Positions 51,748-59,993 of a DNA stretch of 64,000 bases are shown piece by piece; position 1 is the first letter of the stretch; each line of letters begins with the position of its first letter. A program made the translations under genes and the position numbers. The DNA comes from JAYSYM01 sp964543475. Lineage in GTDB: Bacteria; Bdellovibrionota; Bdellovibrionia; Bdellovibrionales; JAMPXM01. Below the pieces are notes generated by a model. The model was not told the DNA's origin, did not search any database, and saw nothing but the letters and a program-made list of their open reading frames with translations. The DNA lies in the NCBI GenBank assembly GCA_964543475.1, contig CAZIYJ010000001.1, positions 248,001-312,000 on the forward strand, read 5' to 3'.

Positions 51748-51764
51748 TTCCGCACCGTGCGGAA
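51748..51764. promoter_or_regulatory. 17-bp perfect palindrome, possible operator
   Basis: TTCCGCACCGTGCGGAA is symmetric about its centre base with eight-base arms, the size of a dimeric regulator site. It lies 100 bases before the short-ORF start and 60 bases after the stop of the gene at 51825, so it could control the rpsB leader transcript. As an RNA stem it would keep only six pairs. Confidence 0.45.
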
Positions 51765-51824
51765 ATAATCTAGAGTTTTATCGAATCGATCACGGGTTGT
51801 TGAACATCGGCCGACCGCAAAATA

Positions 51825-52289
51825 CTACTTCGAGCAAGAACTAATAGCGATCTTACCTTTATCTCGATACTCGCTCGAGACACATCGAAAAAGGTCTTTG
51901 CCAACTTGAACTTCGAATTCCCAATTAACTTCAGATCTTTTTATGTTTTTGACCTCACAGCATCCATATGTAGATTCGGGATTTTTTTCTAGAGCTTCCT
52001 TTAGCTGAATTCGAATCCCAGGCAGCGTGGAAACCGGATTGCTTGTAACGGCGAGGACCTTGTCTGCTGATCCGAACCTACCTGGAGCAAACTTTTCAAT
52101 GACGACGGTCTGTCCGCCTTCGCCTCCAAGAGCTTTCAGAACGACAAATCGCTCGCGAACAGCATTCGAATGGCTTGGGTCATACTTTGAGTCGTAAGAA
52201 ACGACAGTCAAAACATCTGCCGGCATTTGAAGAATAGCTGCTTGGGCGGGCGACAACGCAAAAACTAAAAGCAAACTGGTAATATTCAT
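51825..52289 (-). CDS. Small secreted protein of unknown function
   Basis: A 154-residue protein from the ATG at 52289; the longer ORF to 52391 adds 34 residues without signal-peptide character and overlaps the upstream gene. A signal peptide (NITSLLLVFALSPAQA) is followed by a beta-rich domain with Cys residues in STYGCCEVKN, LFRCVSSE and ISSCSK, probably disulfide-bonded. It is the last of three minus-strand genes, after the DUF1989 gene. No family recognised. Confidence 0.65.
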   Translation of the reverse strand: MNITSLLLVFALSPAQAAILQMPADVLTVVSYDSKYDPSHSNAVRERFVVLKALGGEGGQTVVIEKFAPGRFGSADKVLAVTSNPVSTLPGIRIQLKEALEKNPESTYGCCEVKNIKRSEVNWEFEVQVGKDLFRCVSSEYRDKGKIAISSCSK

Positions 52290-52381
52290 GTTGTCTAGCT
52301 TAAGGATCCGCTTAATTCGTGTCAAAATCCAATTATTGGCGGGCAACGCGCGGTCAGAGGGCCGCAGTGCCTGTGACAAAC

Positions 52382-52972
52382 TCAATCGCAAAGGTATTGG
52401 ATTGGTTTACAGCTGCCACCATTCGTATCTTCGTCCGAACAAGCAGTGAGTCCAACTACGAGATCCATCTCGGCGCGTAGTAAAATGTAATCGCCGGCTT
52501 TTGAGGTTGGAGTTTTGAGATGAATGCGGCCGGACGGGTCGACTTGAATGTTCATAAAAATGTTGAACGTCGTTGTTATTTGCTCTGGCTTTACGTCAAA
52601 GGGAGCTAGATTTTTAGTTAGATTCTCGAGGCAGCTGGGATGATGTTTTTTGCTGCCTGTGATCATCTCAAACATTTGCTGACTGCAAGGCGTAACTAAA
52701 AAATCGTGTCTCCCGCAACTGTCTTCTAAAATTGAAAACATGACTTTACCTGAGTTTGCGTAAAGCTTGTGGCCTACCGATAAAAATATAGTTTCGTTGT
52801 AGTCGATCGACCTTCCAGACGAAAGCGCGTCCGTTAGATCGTGTTGTGCAAAACAAAATAAATCGCAAACCTGTTGGCCAGCAACATCGATAATTTTGAG
52901 CAAAGAATTTTTTTTAAGTAAAAAGGCGGTGCCGGTTTGGGGAGGTAGAGTAATTGGCGTAGCTTCGTTCAT
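52382..52972 (-). CDS. DUF1989 (urea carboxylase-associated) family protein
   Basis: A 196-residue cytosolic protein with the DUF1989 signature: KIIDVAGQQVCDLFCFA near the N-terminus and, near the C-terminus, GLTACSDEDTNGGSCKPIQ, with LEDSCGRHDFLVTPCS between. Family members accompany urea carboxylase and other guanidine/urea-handling genes, and their conserved Cys and His residues suggest metal or ligand binding; no reaction is firmly established to my knowledge. The start overlaps the stop of the YcgG-family gene (ATGA), so both are translated together. Confidence 0.82.
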   Translation of the reverse strand: MNEATPITLPPQTGTAFLLKKNSLLKIIDVAGQQVCDLFCFAQHDLTDALSSGRSIDYNETIFLSVGHKLYANSGKVMFSILEDSCGRHDFLVTPCSQQMFEMITGSKKHHPSCLENLTKNLAPFDVKPEQITTTFNIFMNIQVDPSGRIHLKTPTSKAGDYILLRAEMDLVVGLTACSDEDTNGGSCKPIQYLCD

Positions 52973-53703
52973 TTTTTTTCCCGCTCACTCATAAAATGAA
53001 AAGGACATTTCCAGTCGGCTGAATTTTCTTTGCCAGAAAACTGGATAGCTTCCCAGGCGTCGCCGTGTTTTTCGACCATTGGGTTGACTGAACCTTGAAA
53101 CTTTACGTCGCGACGTCGATTGGTTCGCTTCATTGGCTCATATTCGCCGGAACGCTCGAGGTTTTCAAATTGTTCAATCGCATTGAACACAAGCGCAGGT
53201 TGAGAAAATCGGCGGCCTAATCGAGAACTCTGACGATGCATTCCGACAATAAAAAAAGTCTTACCGTCGATGCTCAAGCAAAAGCCGGGCTGACTCGGAT
53301 CGGAAACGGCATCACTGCTCCAGTCCGATGATTTTTTCTCTTCTGAGGATAAATGCGAGAGCTCATTCCACATTTTTGTTTCGAACTCAGTCTCGTTAAA
53401 CTTACTTTCTCCGTCGAAGATCGCCCAGTAGGTAAGATAAGTAGATCCAGTCGCTTGCTGCCGGTTTAAAAAGAACTGAATGTCTTGGCGGATTTCTTTC
53501 CAAAACTTTCCGGAGCCAAAGTTATCGTAAACGCCGACCATGAATTCATTTTCGCGCACGGACTTGAGTGCGGCGACACACGGATAATTTTTTTGTTTTA
53601 CCATTTGATGGATTTCAGCGAAATATTTGTCGGCGCCACTGAAGGTGCTTGCACCTGGTGCTGGTGGAAACTTTAAATAAACTGAATGTGAAGCCTGCAC
53701 CAT
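52969..53703 (-). CDS. YqcI/YcgG-family protein, possible haem-dependent guanidine N-hydroxylase
   Basis: A 244-residue protein matching the YqcI/YcgG family: YPCVAALKSVRENEFMVGVYDNFG near the start, FFIVGMHRQSSRLGRRFSQPALVFN, GEYEPMKRTNRRRDVKFQGSVNP and the C-terminal WKCPFHF. Characterised members, notably GntA of the guanitoxin pathway and arginine N-hydroxylases such as AglA, are haem-dependent oxygenases of guanidine groups. The His and Cys-Pro-Phe motifs of the family are intact here. Substrate unknown; arginine is one candidate. It is the first gene of a coupled pair with the DUF1989 gene. Confidence 0.8.
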   Translation of the reverse strand: MVQASHSVYLKFPPAPGASTFSGADKYFAEIHQMVKQKNYPCVAALKSVRENEFMVGVYDNFGSGKFWKEIRQDIQFFLNRQQATGSTYLTYWAIFDGESKFNETEFETKMWNELSHLSSEEKKSSDWSSDAVSDPSQPGFCLSIDGKTFFIVGMHRQSSRLGRRFSQPALVFNAIEQFENLERSGEYEPMKRTNRRRDVKFQGSVNPMVEKHGDAWEAIQFSGKENSADWKCPFHFMSEREKK

Positions 53704-53933
53704 TTTCCAATCCCGTATTAAGTGTCATGCACTCTTAAGATGAAACCGGCAAACCCAGCCGGAATTGTTGAGATAACTACAAATCGCCGAGAAAGATGCG
53801 ACCTTAGGAAAAGAATATCAATTTGTACAAAAGTTCGACGGCGAAAACCCAGATTGCTGGGGCGGGGAAAGTAAAATTTTCTCTCTATGCCCTAACAGGG
53901 GCAATGATAGCCGGAGTTTGCTATTGTCCGCGG

Positions 53934-54998
53934 ATGAACAAAAAATCGATGATTCTCTGTGTGGCTCTCGTGGCGGCTTCTCTAAATGCTTTTGCGTTTC
54001 GCGAGTGGGATTATTTGAACGATCCTGAGCGGATTTTTAGTTCTCACGACAATAATTTTCAGAGCCTCCCATCGAAAGGTTCGATTAATAGCAATCTTTG
54101 GTCTGATACCTATTGGCCGAATCAAGAAGGCGGAGCTGCGTGGCGCTGGCAGTTTGGCAAAACGAATGAAAGCGGTGGAGTGGCAGTAAATCCCCATTCT
54201 TATCGGCTGTATTCGGGTGACCAAGTTTCACGAATGTCAGATGCACAAATCAATCAACTTTCACCGGCCGAAAAATATGACATCATCGAAGGACGCTTTG
54301 ATTACCCAACAGTACAAAGAGAAAAACAACGAGCTCTCCCATCATCACCAAAATGGTTCGGCCTTTGCCACGCAGTCGCTGCGGTCACGGCCTTGTATCA
54401 AGAGCCTCAGACTCAAGACGTAGAAACAGAAATCGGCGGCCAAACTCGCTTAGTCACTTTTTACGCTTCCGACATCAAGGCACTTCTAGCGCTGTCAGTG
54501 AACACATCTGCTGCTCACTACGGGGCTTACATGGGAGTTCGATGTGATAAAGCTAATTCAGATTATGCGGAATGCTGGGACACTAATCCGGCTTCGTTTT
54601 ACATTGCGCTGACAAATATGGTTGGTGTTTTAAAATCGCCGATCATTTTAGATGTCGACCGCGGACCTGAAGTTTGGAATTCAGTAGTTCAATCTTATTC
54701 TTCTGTACTGCAAAAGCGTTCGGGAATTTCTGATAAAGCAGCTCCACAAACTGTGCGTGAAGTGCGGGTCGACATGACTGTGAATCATACCCTCGGAGTT
54801 AGACCAAATAAGAACGCAGTTGGCGCAACTTTAAAATCGACAGTTTATTCGTTCACACTCGAGCTTGATAGAAATGAAAACATTGTCGGCGGAGAATGGC
54901 TCTCGAACAATCGTCCCGACATGGTGTGGACAGCCAATGAAGGGATGCCCACTGATCCTAATTTGGCATTCGTGTACGAGTTAGTTGAGAAACGATAG
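53934..54998 (+). CDS. Secreted transglutaminase-elicitor-like protein
   Basis: A 354-residue protein starting at the ATG at 53934 with a signal peptide (about 1-22). TYWPNQEGGAAWRWQFG, QLSPAEKYDIIEGRFDYP and SPKWFGLCHAVAAV resemble the Phytophthora-type transglutaminase elicitor family, also found in some bacteria. The putative nucleophile is Cys145 followed by His146; a further Cys/Asp/His set lies downstream (GVRCDKANSDY, VNHTLGV). A papain-like crosslinking or peptidase activity is possible. Divergent from the YcgG gene. An upstream ORF extension to 53823 is less likely. Confidence 0.68.
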   Translation: MNKKSMILCVALVAASLNAFAFREWDYLNDPERIFSSHDNNFQSLPSKGSINSNLWSDTYWPNQEGGAAWRWQFGKTNESGGVAVNPHSYRLYSGDQVSRMSDAQINQLSPAEKYDIIEGRFDYPTVQREKQRALPSSPKWFGLCHAVAAVTALYQEPQTQDVETEIGGQTRLVTFYASDIKALLALSVNTSAAHYGAYMGVRCDKANSDYAECWDTNPASFYIALTNMVGVLKSPIILDVDRGPEVWNSVVQSYSSVLQKRSGISDKAAPQTVREVRVDMTVNHTLGVRPNKNAVGATLKSTVYSFTLELDRNENIVGGEWLSNNRPDMVWTANEGMPTDPNLAFVYELVEKR

Positions 54999-55027
54999 TT
55001 AAGCTCGATAAGTAAACGCGATAATTA

Positions 55028-56170
55028 TTAGGCTTCGAGAGTCGAGGGTCGCACACCAGGAGTTGGTTCAACAACTGGAGCTGACTCCTTAACCGCATCG
55101 ACAACCGTGCGAGCTTCGACAACATTGCCCCATGCATTTCGCTCTGGCCCAAAGAAGCGCGAGCAAATCCACAAGTTTGGAAGCTTCGGAAGCTGTCCGT
55201 TTTCAAGCTCGATATCAAGATGACCGTGCGAAGCAGGGTTCACCGAGATTCTCTCGTAAATTTGACCTTCAAGAGCAGTCGGATAAGCGCGTTTGATTTG
55301 ACGCTTGATCATTTTCAATGCGTGCGCCGCAAGTTCTGCATCGTCAGTCATGTCAGCAGGAATTAGAGTCATCCACTTCGAGTGTTGAACAACTTCTCCG
55401 GCTAATTCACTTGGTGCCAAGAACTGACCAACACAAGGTTCTTCATTTGCTCCGCGCAAAAGGTGAACAGCTTGGTTTTCAGTGACGTGGCCTTTGTGAA
55501 TGAGGTCTAGGTAAATTGCTGTGAAGTAAGGACCCTTAAGCATGCGCTGGCGAGTGCGAGCCGGCATTGCTGAGTCAGGGAGAAGTTTTGCTAGCATCTG
55601 CGGATGGGCCGCAAAGATCACTTGGTCGGCCGAGAAAAGTTTTGTTCCATTCACAGTTAAGCCAACGATGAAACCGTCTTCGACCGTTAAATTTGTGATG
55701 TGGGATTGTAGGAAAATATCGCCAGTGAACGTTTCAGAGAGATTTTTTACCCAATCTTTTGGGGTCGAATTAAAGGCGTAAAAACTTGGGCGAAGATAGT
55801 ATTCCCACTCGCGATCAGCTTCGGTTTTTTGTTCGCCAAAACCCACAAAAGGTTGAAATCGGCCATTATCAAAAGTTACTGGCGGCACTTCTAACAGTTG
55901 AGATTCAATCGGGTTCTGCAAAACAGAACCAAGCCATTCAAGACTTTGGTCTGCCTCATTCGAGAGCGGGAGAAATGGGAAGCCATGGTCGGTTTCGCCG
56001 AGGAGTGTTTTCATCGCGCGAGAGCTTCCGCCCATCACGTCGAATGAATCGATGAGGGCCACTTTTCTACCAGCTTCTTCAAGCTGGTGAGCGATGAGAA
56101 GGCCACTAAGTCCTCCGCCAATTACAATGCTGTCGTACTCTGATGCTTTAGGAGATTTTGTTTGAGCCAT
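55028..56170 (-). CDS. FAD-dependent amine oxidase-like oxidoreductase
   Basis: A 380-residue flavoprotein with a dinucleotide-binding Rossmann start at residues 13-40: SIVIGGGLSGLLIAHQLEEA, followed by an Asp ending the second strand (ALIDS). The fold continues as in phytoene desaturase/monoamine-oxidase relatives (VIFAAHPQML; LWICSRFFGPERNAWGNVVEA near the C-terminal FAD contact). Substrate unknown. The C-terminal 20 residues are Pro-rich. Confidence 0.78.
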   Translation of the reverse strand: MAQTKSPKASEYDSIVIGGGLSGLLIAHQLEEAGRKVALIDSFDVMGGSSRAMKTLLGETDHGFPFLPLSNEADQSLEWLGSVLQNPIESQLLEVPPVTFDNGRFQPFVGFGEQKTEADREWEYYLRPSFYAFNSTPKDWVKNLSETFTGDIFLQSHITNLTVEDGFIVGLTVNGTKLFSADQVIFAAHPQMLAKLLPDSAMPARTRQRMLKGPYFTAIYLDLIHKGHVTENQAVHLLRGANEEPCVGQFLAPSELAGEVVQHSKWMTLIPADMTDDAELAAHALKMIKRQIKRAYPTALEGQIYERISVNPASHGHLDIELENGQLPKLPNLWICSRFFGPERNAWGNVVEARTVVDAVKESAPVVEPTPGVRPSTLEA

Positions 56171-56201
56171 GTATCAAAGGTCTACAATGGTGCGTTAAGT
56201 T

Positions 56202-57050
56202 TCAAGCCCTAAGTCGTCTGACGCAGCTCGCTGCTAACCGAAGGATCGGCCGCAGAAGCGGCTTTAAAAAAGGGGCTCTGTCGAGAGCTTCCGCAATCGT
56301 CGGAGAAATTTTGTAATACGTAAATATGAAAGCCCGCCCCCAACTTTTGTTCGCCAAAAATTGATCGCGGAAACGGCAAAGCTCAAGAACTGTCGAGCTG
56401 GTTTCGTAAGCAAATACTGAAGTTGCAATGAAACAACGCGGACGAGTTTTATTTGAGAGCGCCAAAAATCTTTTGAACATCGCAGGGTTTTTACCGTTTC
56501 GAGAATGGATCTCGGCTTTTCTAACGATGTCAGGAAAGATCGGAGTGAAGCGTGCAAACTGAGCAAGCTTCTCTGCCGACTTAAGCTGACGATCGGCATA
56601 GCGAGGGCTTGAGTCGTAGATGCGCATGAGATCCCAATAGACCGAAGCGATCACAGTCATCTCTGGCTGTTCGCCTTTTTCTTTGAACAACTCTGGAGTG
56701 AGTTGGCCTGCCCTTTTTTCGTAAACGATCTCTAAAACACGAAGGTATTTTTCGTAAGTGAGAGCCGCCTCTGAGAGATTTTTTTGCGACATCAGCGATT
56801 TGGCTTGTTTCACCAAGTTCACGCGAGATTTCCACAACATCATTTTATTATTTTCGCGTGCTGATTGTTGTCGTCGAAGAAGTGCGCCCTGCGAAAGTGA
56901 GCTTGTAAAAGCATTATGACAGTTTTCGCACACAGCATCGGGCACAGGTTTGTTTTCAAACTGTTGGGTTGATGCAAGATGTAGTTTGAGTCCGGCATCT
57001 ACCTTGGCGAGGTCGACACCTTTTACTCCGCAGTTGGGGCACGATGACAT
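56202..57050 (-). CDS. Zinc-ribbon protein with C-terminal CFIAT-type motif
   Basis: A 282-residue protein with an N-terminal zinc ribbon (CPNCG at 4-8 and CENCH near 42-46), a helical TPR-like middle (AALTYEKYLRVLEIVYEKRA), and a C-terminal segment that begins CFIATSVFAYETSSTVLELCRFRDQFL followed by GRAFIFTYYKISPTIAEALDRAP. This matches the conserved CFIATAxxG-type C-terminal box found appended to many bacterial proteins, whose role is unclear. Just upstream of priA on the same strand. Function unknown. Confidence 0.65.
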   Translation of the reverse strand: MSSCPNCGVKGVDLAKVDAGLKLHLASTQQFENKPVPDAVCENCHNAFTSSLSQGALLRRQQSARENNKMMLWKSRVNLVKQAKSLMSQKNLSEAALTYEKYLRVLEIVYEKRAGQLTPELFKEKGEQPEMTVIASVYWDLMRIYDSSPRYADRQLKSAEKLAQFARFTPIFPDIVRKAEIHSRNGKNPAMFKRFLALSNKTRPRCFIATSVFAYETSSTVLELCRFRDQFLANKSWGRAFIFTYYKISPTIAEALDRAPFLKPLLRPILRLAASCVRRLRA

Positions 57051-57077
57051 GTGAACATTGTAAAGTTGCTTGTGATC

Positions 57078-59120
57078 TTAGAGCAAGTTCATTGCATCAA
57101 CATCGATAGCTACCTTTACGCCGGTCGGAAGCCACTTCAAATCGTGAACTAACCCTCTGCAAAAACGGTTAAGCCTTCCGGGATCTGGCCCTTTGAGCAG
57201 GACTTGATAGCGATATTGACTACGCAAACGTGCAAGCGGAGCTTCGACCGGACCGAGCACTTCAATCATACATAGGTTTTCGTCTTTAGTGAGGAGCAGT
57301 TCAGCTCGACGTTTCATAGCGACCGAGGCTTCCTTCACTTTCGCAAGGTCTAGGCCTTGGATTCTAACCGAAGCAAGTCGCCATGAAGGTGGATAATTAA
57401 GTTGTGCTCGAAAACTTAACTCGAGATTCGCAAAGTTCTCGTAATCGTGATTGCAGGTGTATTGAATGCTTGGGTGTTCAGGATTGTAAGTCTGAATGAC
57501 CACGCGGCCAGGCTTTTCAGCATTGTGACGACCCGATCTGCCACTCACTTGAGTGAGCAATTGAAAACTTCGTTCGCTTGCTCGGAAATCAGGAAGATTA
57601 AACGCCACATCGGCAAGCACAAGGCCAACGAGAGTGAGGCCCGGGAAATCAAGGCCCTTAGCGATCATCTGTGTTCCCACAATGATATCAATCTCTCGAT
57701 TCTCGATCGCTTCAATTGCTCCTTCAAGATCTTCACGAGTCGCGATTTCGTCGCGATCCATTCTTGTGATGCGGGCTCCGGGGAAAAGTTTTTGGATATC
57801 ATTTTCGACAAGCTCAGTGCCAAGCCCCATCGGCTTAGGTTCACCTTCTTTACAATCCTTGCAAGTGTCAGTGAGAGACTCGTGATAAGCGCAGTAGTGA
57901 CAAAGTAAATGATTTTTTCCGTGGAGAGTGAGACTGACCGCACAGTTCGGGCACTCAGGTGTGTAGCCACACATTGTGCAAAAAACAGATTGTGCGACAC
58001 CTCTTCGATTTAAAAAGAGCGCGACTTGCTCTTTGTTCTCGAGAGTTTCTTTGATGGCATCGAAAAGTTCTTGGCTTAACCAAAACGGAAGATCAGAAGA
58101 TCGCCGCTGCTCAAGCTTTTTGTCTTTCATCTCTCTTAGGTCGACGACCTGAATTTCTGGAAGAGGTCGATCTTCGACACGCTTCTTTAATTGGTGAAGT
58201 TTAAACTTACCTTCTTTTGCATTGGACCACGATTCTAGTGCGGGAGTTGCCGAGCCCAAGACCACCGGGCAGTTATTAAGTTTACCGAGCATGATCGCAG
58301 CGTCACGAGCATGGTATTTAAGTTTCTCTTCTTGTTTGAAGCTTGCTTCATGTTCTTCGTCGACCACGATCATTTTTAATTTCGGCATCGGACAAAAAAG
58401 TGCCGAGCGCGCGCCAATCAAAATTTGCTTCTTACCTTCGACCATCGCCCACCACTGATTTGTTTTTTCTCGGGGCGTAAGGTGTGAGTGAATGACGGCT
58501 ACTGAGTCGCCAAGGCGGGCGCTAAATCGGTTAATGAGTTGAGGCGTTAGCGAAATTTCGGGAACGAGAACGATTCCTTGTTCACCGCGTGCGACCAAAT
58601 CTTGGAGTAGGTGCATGTAGATTTCTGTTTTGCCTGAGCCAGTGACTCCGTGAACTAAATGTGTGGCGAATCCTTCGTGAGCCTGGATGGCTTTTATCGT
58701 TTGCGTTTGCTCTTCGGTGAGCGTCGGCGGAATCGACTGCTCAAGCTGAGGTGTCACTGATTTTCGTTTCGAAGCTCTCGCTTTTTCTTGTCTTTCGAGA
58801 GGAGGAAAAACAGTTTCAAGCACTTGCCCGATTGGATAAAGGTAATAGTTTGAGAGCCACTCACACCACTGCACGAATGGTTCGGGGAGCGCTGGGCGCC
58901 CGTCATCTAAATTACTAATCGGTTTAATTTTAAATTCGTTTTGTTCAGGCTCAGGAGTTTTATTTAATAATATTCCAAGAGCGTTCCTGCGTCCGAGCGG
59001 CACCCGAACAGACGATCCTCTGCGAAAATTTTCGTTCTCGAGGAGTTCGGCTGGCACAGAGTAAGTGAGAGCAGTTGGAAGGGGAGCTTCAACAGCCACC
59101 TTCCAAAAGGTTTCGCTCAT
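57078..59120 (-). CDS. priA: Primosomal replication helicase PriA
   Basis: Restarts stalled replication forks. The 680-residue protein has the N-terminal 3'-end-binding domain, Walker A GVTGSGKTEIYMH (about 165), the DEAH-like IVVDEEHEASFKQEEK, the zinc-binding cysteine group (CTMCGYTPECPNC and CHYCAYH...CKDC, about 370-430) and the helicase C-domain motif GTQMIAKGLDFPGLTLVGLV. It is complete and typical. Overlaps the next gene's stop by four bases. Confidence 0.95.
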   Translation of the reverse strand: MSETFWKVAVEAPLPTALTYSVPAELLENENFRRGSSVRVPLGRRNALGILLNKTPEPEQNEFKIKPISNLDDGRPALPEPFVQWCEWLSNYYLYPIGQVLETVFPPLERQEKARASKRKSVTPQLEQSIPPTLTEEQTQTIKAIQAHEGFATHLVHGVTGSGKTEIYMHLLQDLVARGEQGIVLVPEISLTPQLINRFSARLGDSVAVIHSHLTPREKTNQWWAMVEGKKQILIGARSALFCPMPKLKMIVVDEEHEASFKQEEKLKYHARDAAIMLGKLNNCPVVLGSATPALESWSNAKEGKFKLHQLKKRVEDRPLPEIQVVDLREMKDKKLEQRRSSDLPFWLSQELFDAIKETLENKEQVALFLNRRGVAQSVFCTMCGYTPECPNCAVSLTLHGKNHLLCHYCAYHESLTDTCKDCKEGEPKPMGLGTELVENDIQKLFPGARITRMDRDEIATREDLEGAIEAIENREIDIIVGTQMIAKGLDFPGLTLVGLVLADVAFNLPDFRASERSFQLLTQVSGRSGRHNAEKPGRVVIQTYNPEHPSIQYTCNHDYENFANLELSFRAQLNYPPSWRLASVRIQGLDLAKVKEASVAMKRRAELLLTKDENLCMIEVLGPVEAPLARLRSQYRYQVLLKGPDPGRLNRFCRGLVHDLKWLPTGVKVAIDVDAMNLL

Positions 59121-59989
59121 CGAAACCTCGAGTAGAACTCCTTAAGCCCAGGAATCTCGGGCAACTTCGATGCCGAATTTTCGCTAACTGAGCTTAAATT
59201 TTTTGAAGCTTCGGAGTCGGTCGCAGCGCGAATCGAAATCACTCGAGCGGTTGCCGTGTAATTGACGGCTTGATTAGACCACTTAATCGTTCGCTCGCGC
59301 GGAAAGTGCAGTTGGTTTGCGAAAGTTTGATATTGATCGGCTTGAACTTCAGAGAGAGTGGGGAATTTAATTTTGCGAAGTGCAAAAGCTTCTGATTCAA
59401 TCCAGGCGCCCGGATTTCCTGAAGGGTTATCGGTTAATTTACCTAGCTCGTAGGCCGCAACTCCGCCCGTGCGCGAGAGACGGACGTAAGGCTCATCAAC
59501 AGAAATCATGACGGCCGATTCGCTCTTATCTTTTGGATTTGCTGGTACAATCTTTCGAGGTTGTTGCCCAAAGTCAGGTGGAACTATTTTCGCTTTCACC
59601 AAAGCAGACTGAAATGAGCCAAGTGTTCGAAAATAAAAATAGGGCTCAATAAATTCAGGGCTGGTTGCAATCGACTTTGTTGTACCGAGAGAATCTGTGA
59701 AGGATCTTTTGCCGCCGCGATAGGTGAGTTCAAGTTTTACATCTTCTGCACCTTTACGGCTGACACTGACGCGCATGACTTCGGCATTCACGACTGTCCA
59801 CTTTTCGCGAAGTACGATGGGCTCGCCTTCAGCTTTAATAGTGACATCTTGCTCAACAACATAGGCACCTTTGCCGTGCTGGCGAGCTGCGCGACTCAGA
59901 ATTGTTTTCGATGTTGGGATAAGTGCATAAGCAAAAGAATCAATCAGCGAAGTAGAAAGTATCAGTAGGGCGAAGATAAACTTTTTCAT
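59117..59989 (-). CDS. Secreted protein of unknown function
   Basis: A 290-residue protein from the ATG at 59989 (lying after the galU stop at 59994); the longer ORF would overlap galU. A signal peptide (about 1-20) is followed by a mostly beta domain with no recognised motif (KGAYVVEQDVTIKAEGEPIVLREKWTV; GAWIESEAFALRKIKFPT). The sequence resembles a LolA-like or outer-membrane-lipid-carrier fold only in general layout. It overlaps priA by four bases. Confidence 0.62.
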   Translation of the reverse strand: MKKFIFALLILSTSLIDSFAYALIPTSKTILSRAARQHGKGAYVVEQDVTIKAEGEPIVLREKWTVVNAEVMRVSVSRKGAEDVKLELTYRGGKRSFTDSLGTTKSIATSPEFIEPYFYFRTLGSFQSALVKAKIVPPDFGQQPRKIVPANPKDKSESAVMISVDEPYVRLSRTGGVAAYELGKLTDNPSGNPGAWIESEAFALRKIKFPTLSEVQADQYQTFANQLHFPRERTIKWSNQAVNYTATARVISIRAATDSEASKNLSSVSENSASKLPEIPGLKEFYSRFR

Positions 59990-59993
59990 GGGA

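Noticed and set aside
51155..51824. SRP RNA, tmRNA, 6S RNA or RNase P RNA in the rpsB leader
   Set aside because: I looked for the conserved SRP loop, the tmRNA tag, RNase P core segments and a 6S-type bubble on both strands and found none.
52382..53703. Toxin-antitoxin module reading of the overlapping pair
   Set aside because: Both proteins are too long and match metabolic families; there is no small unstable partner.
57447..57908. 153-codon open frame opposite priA
   Set aside because: It lies wholly inside priA, which is complete and conserved.
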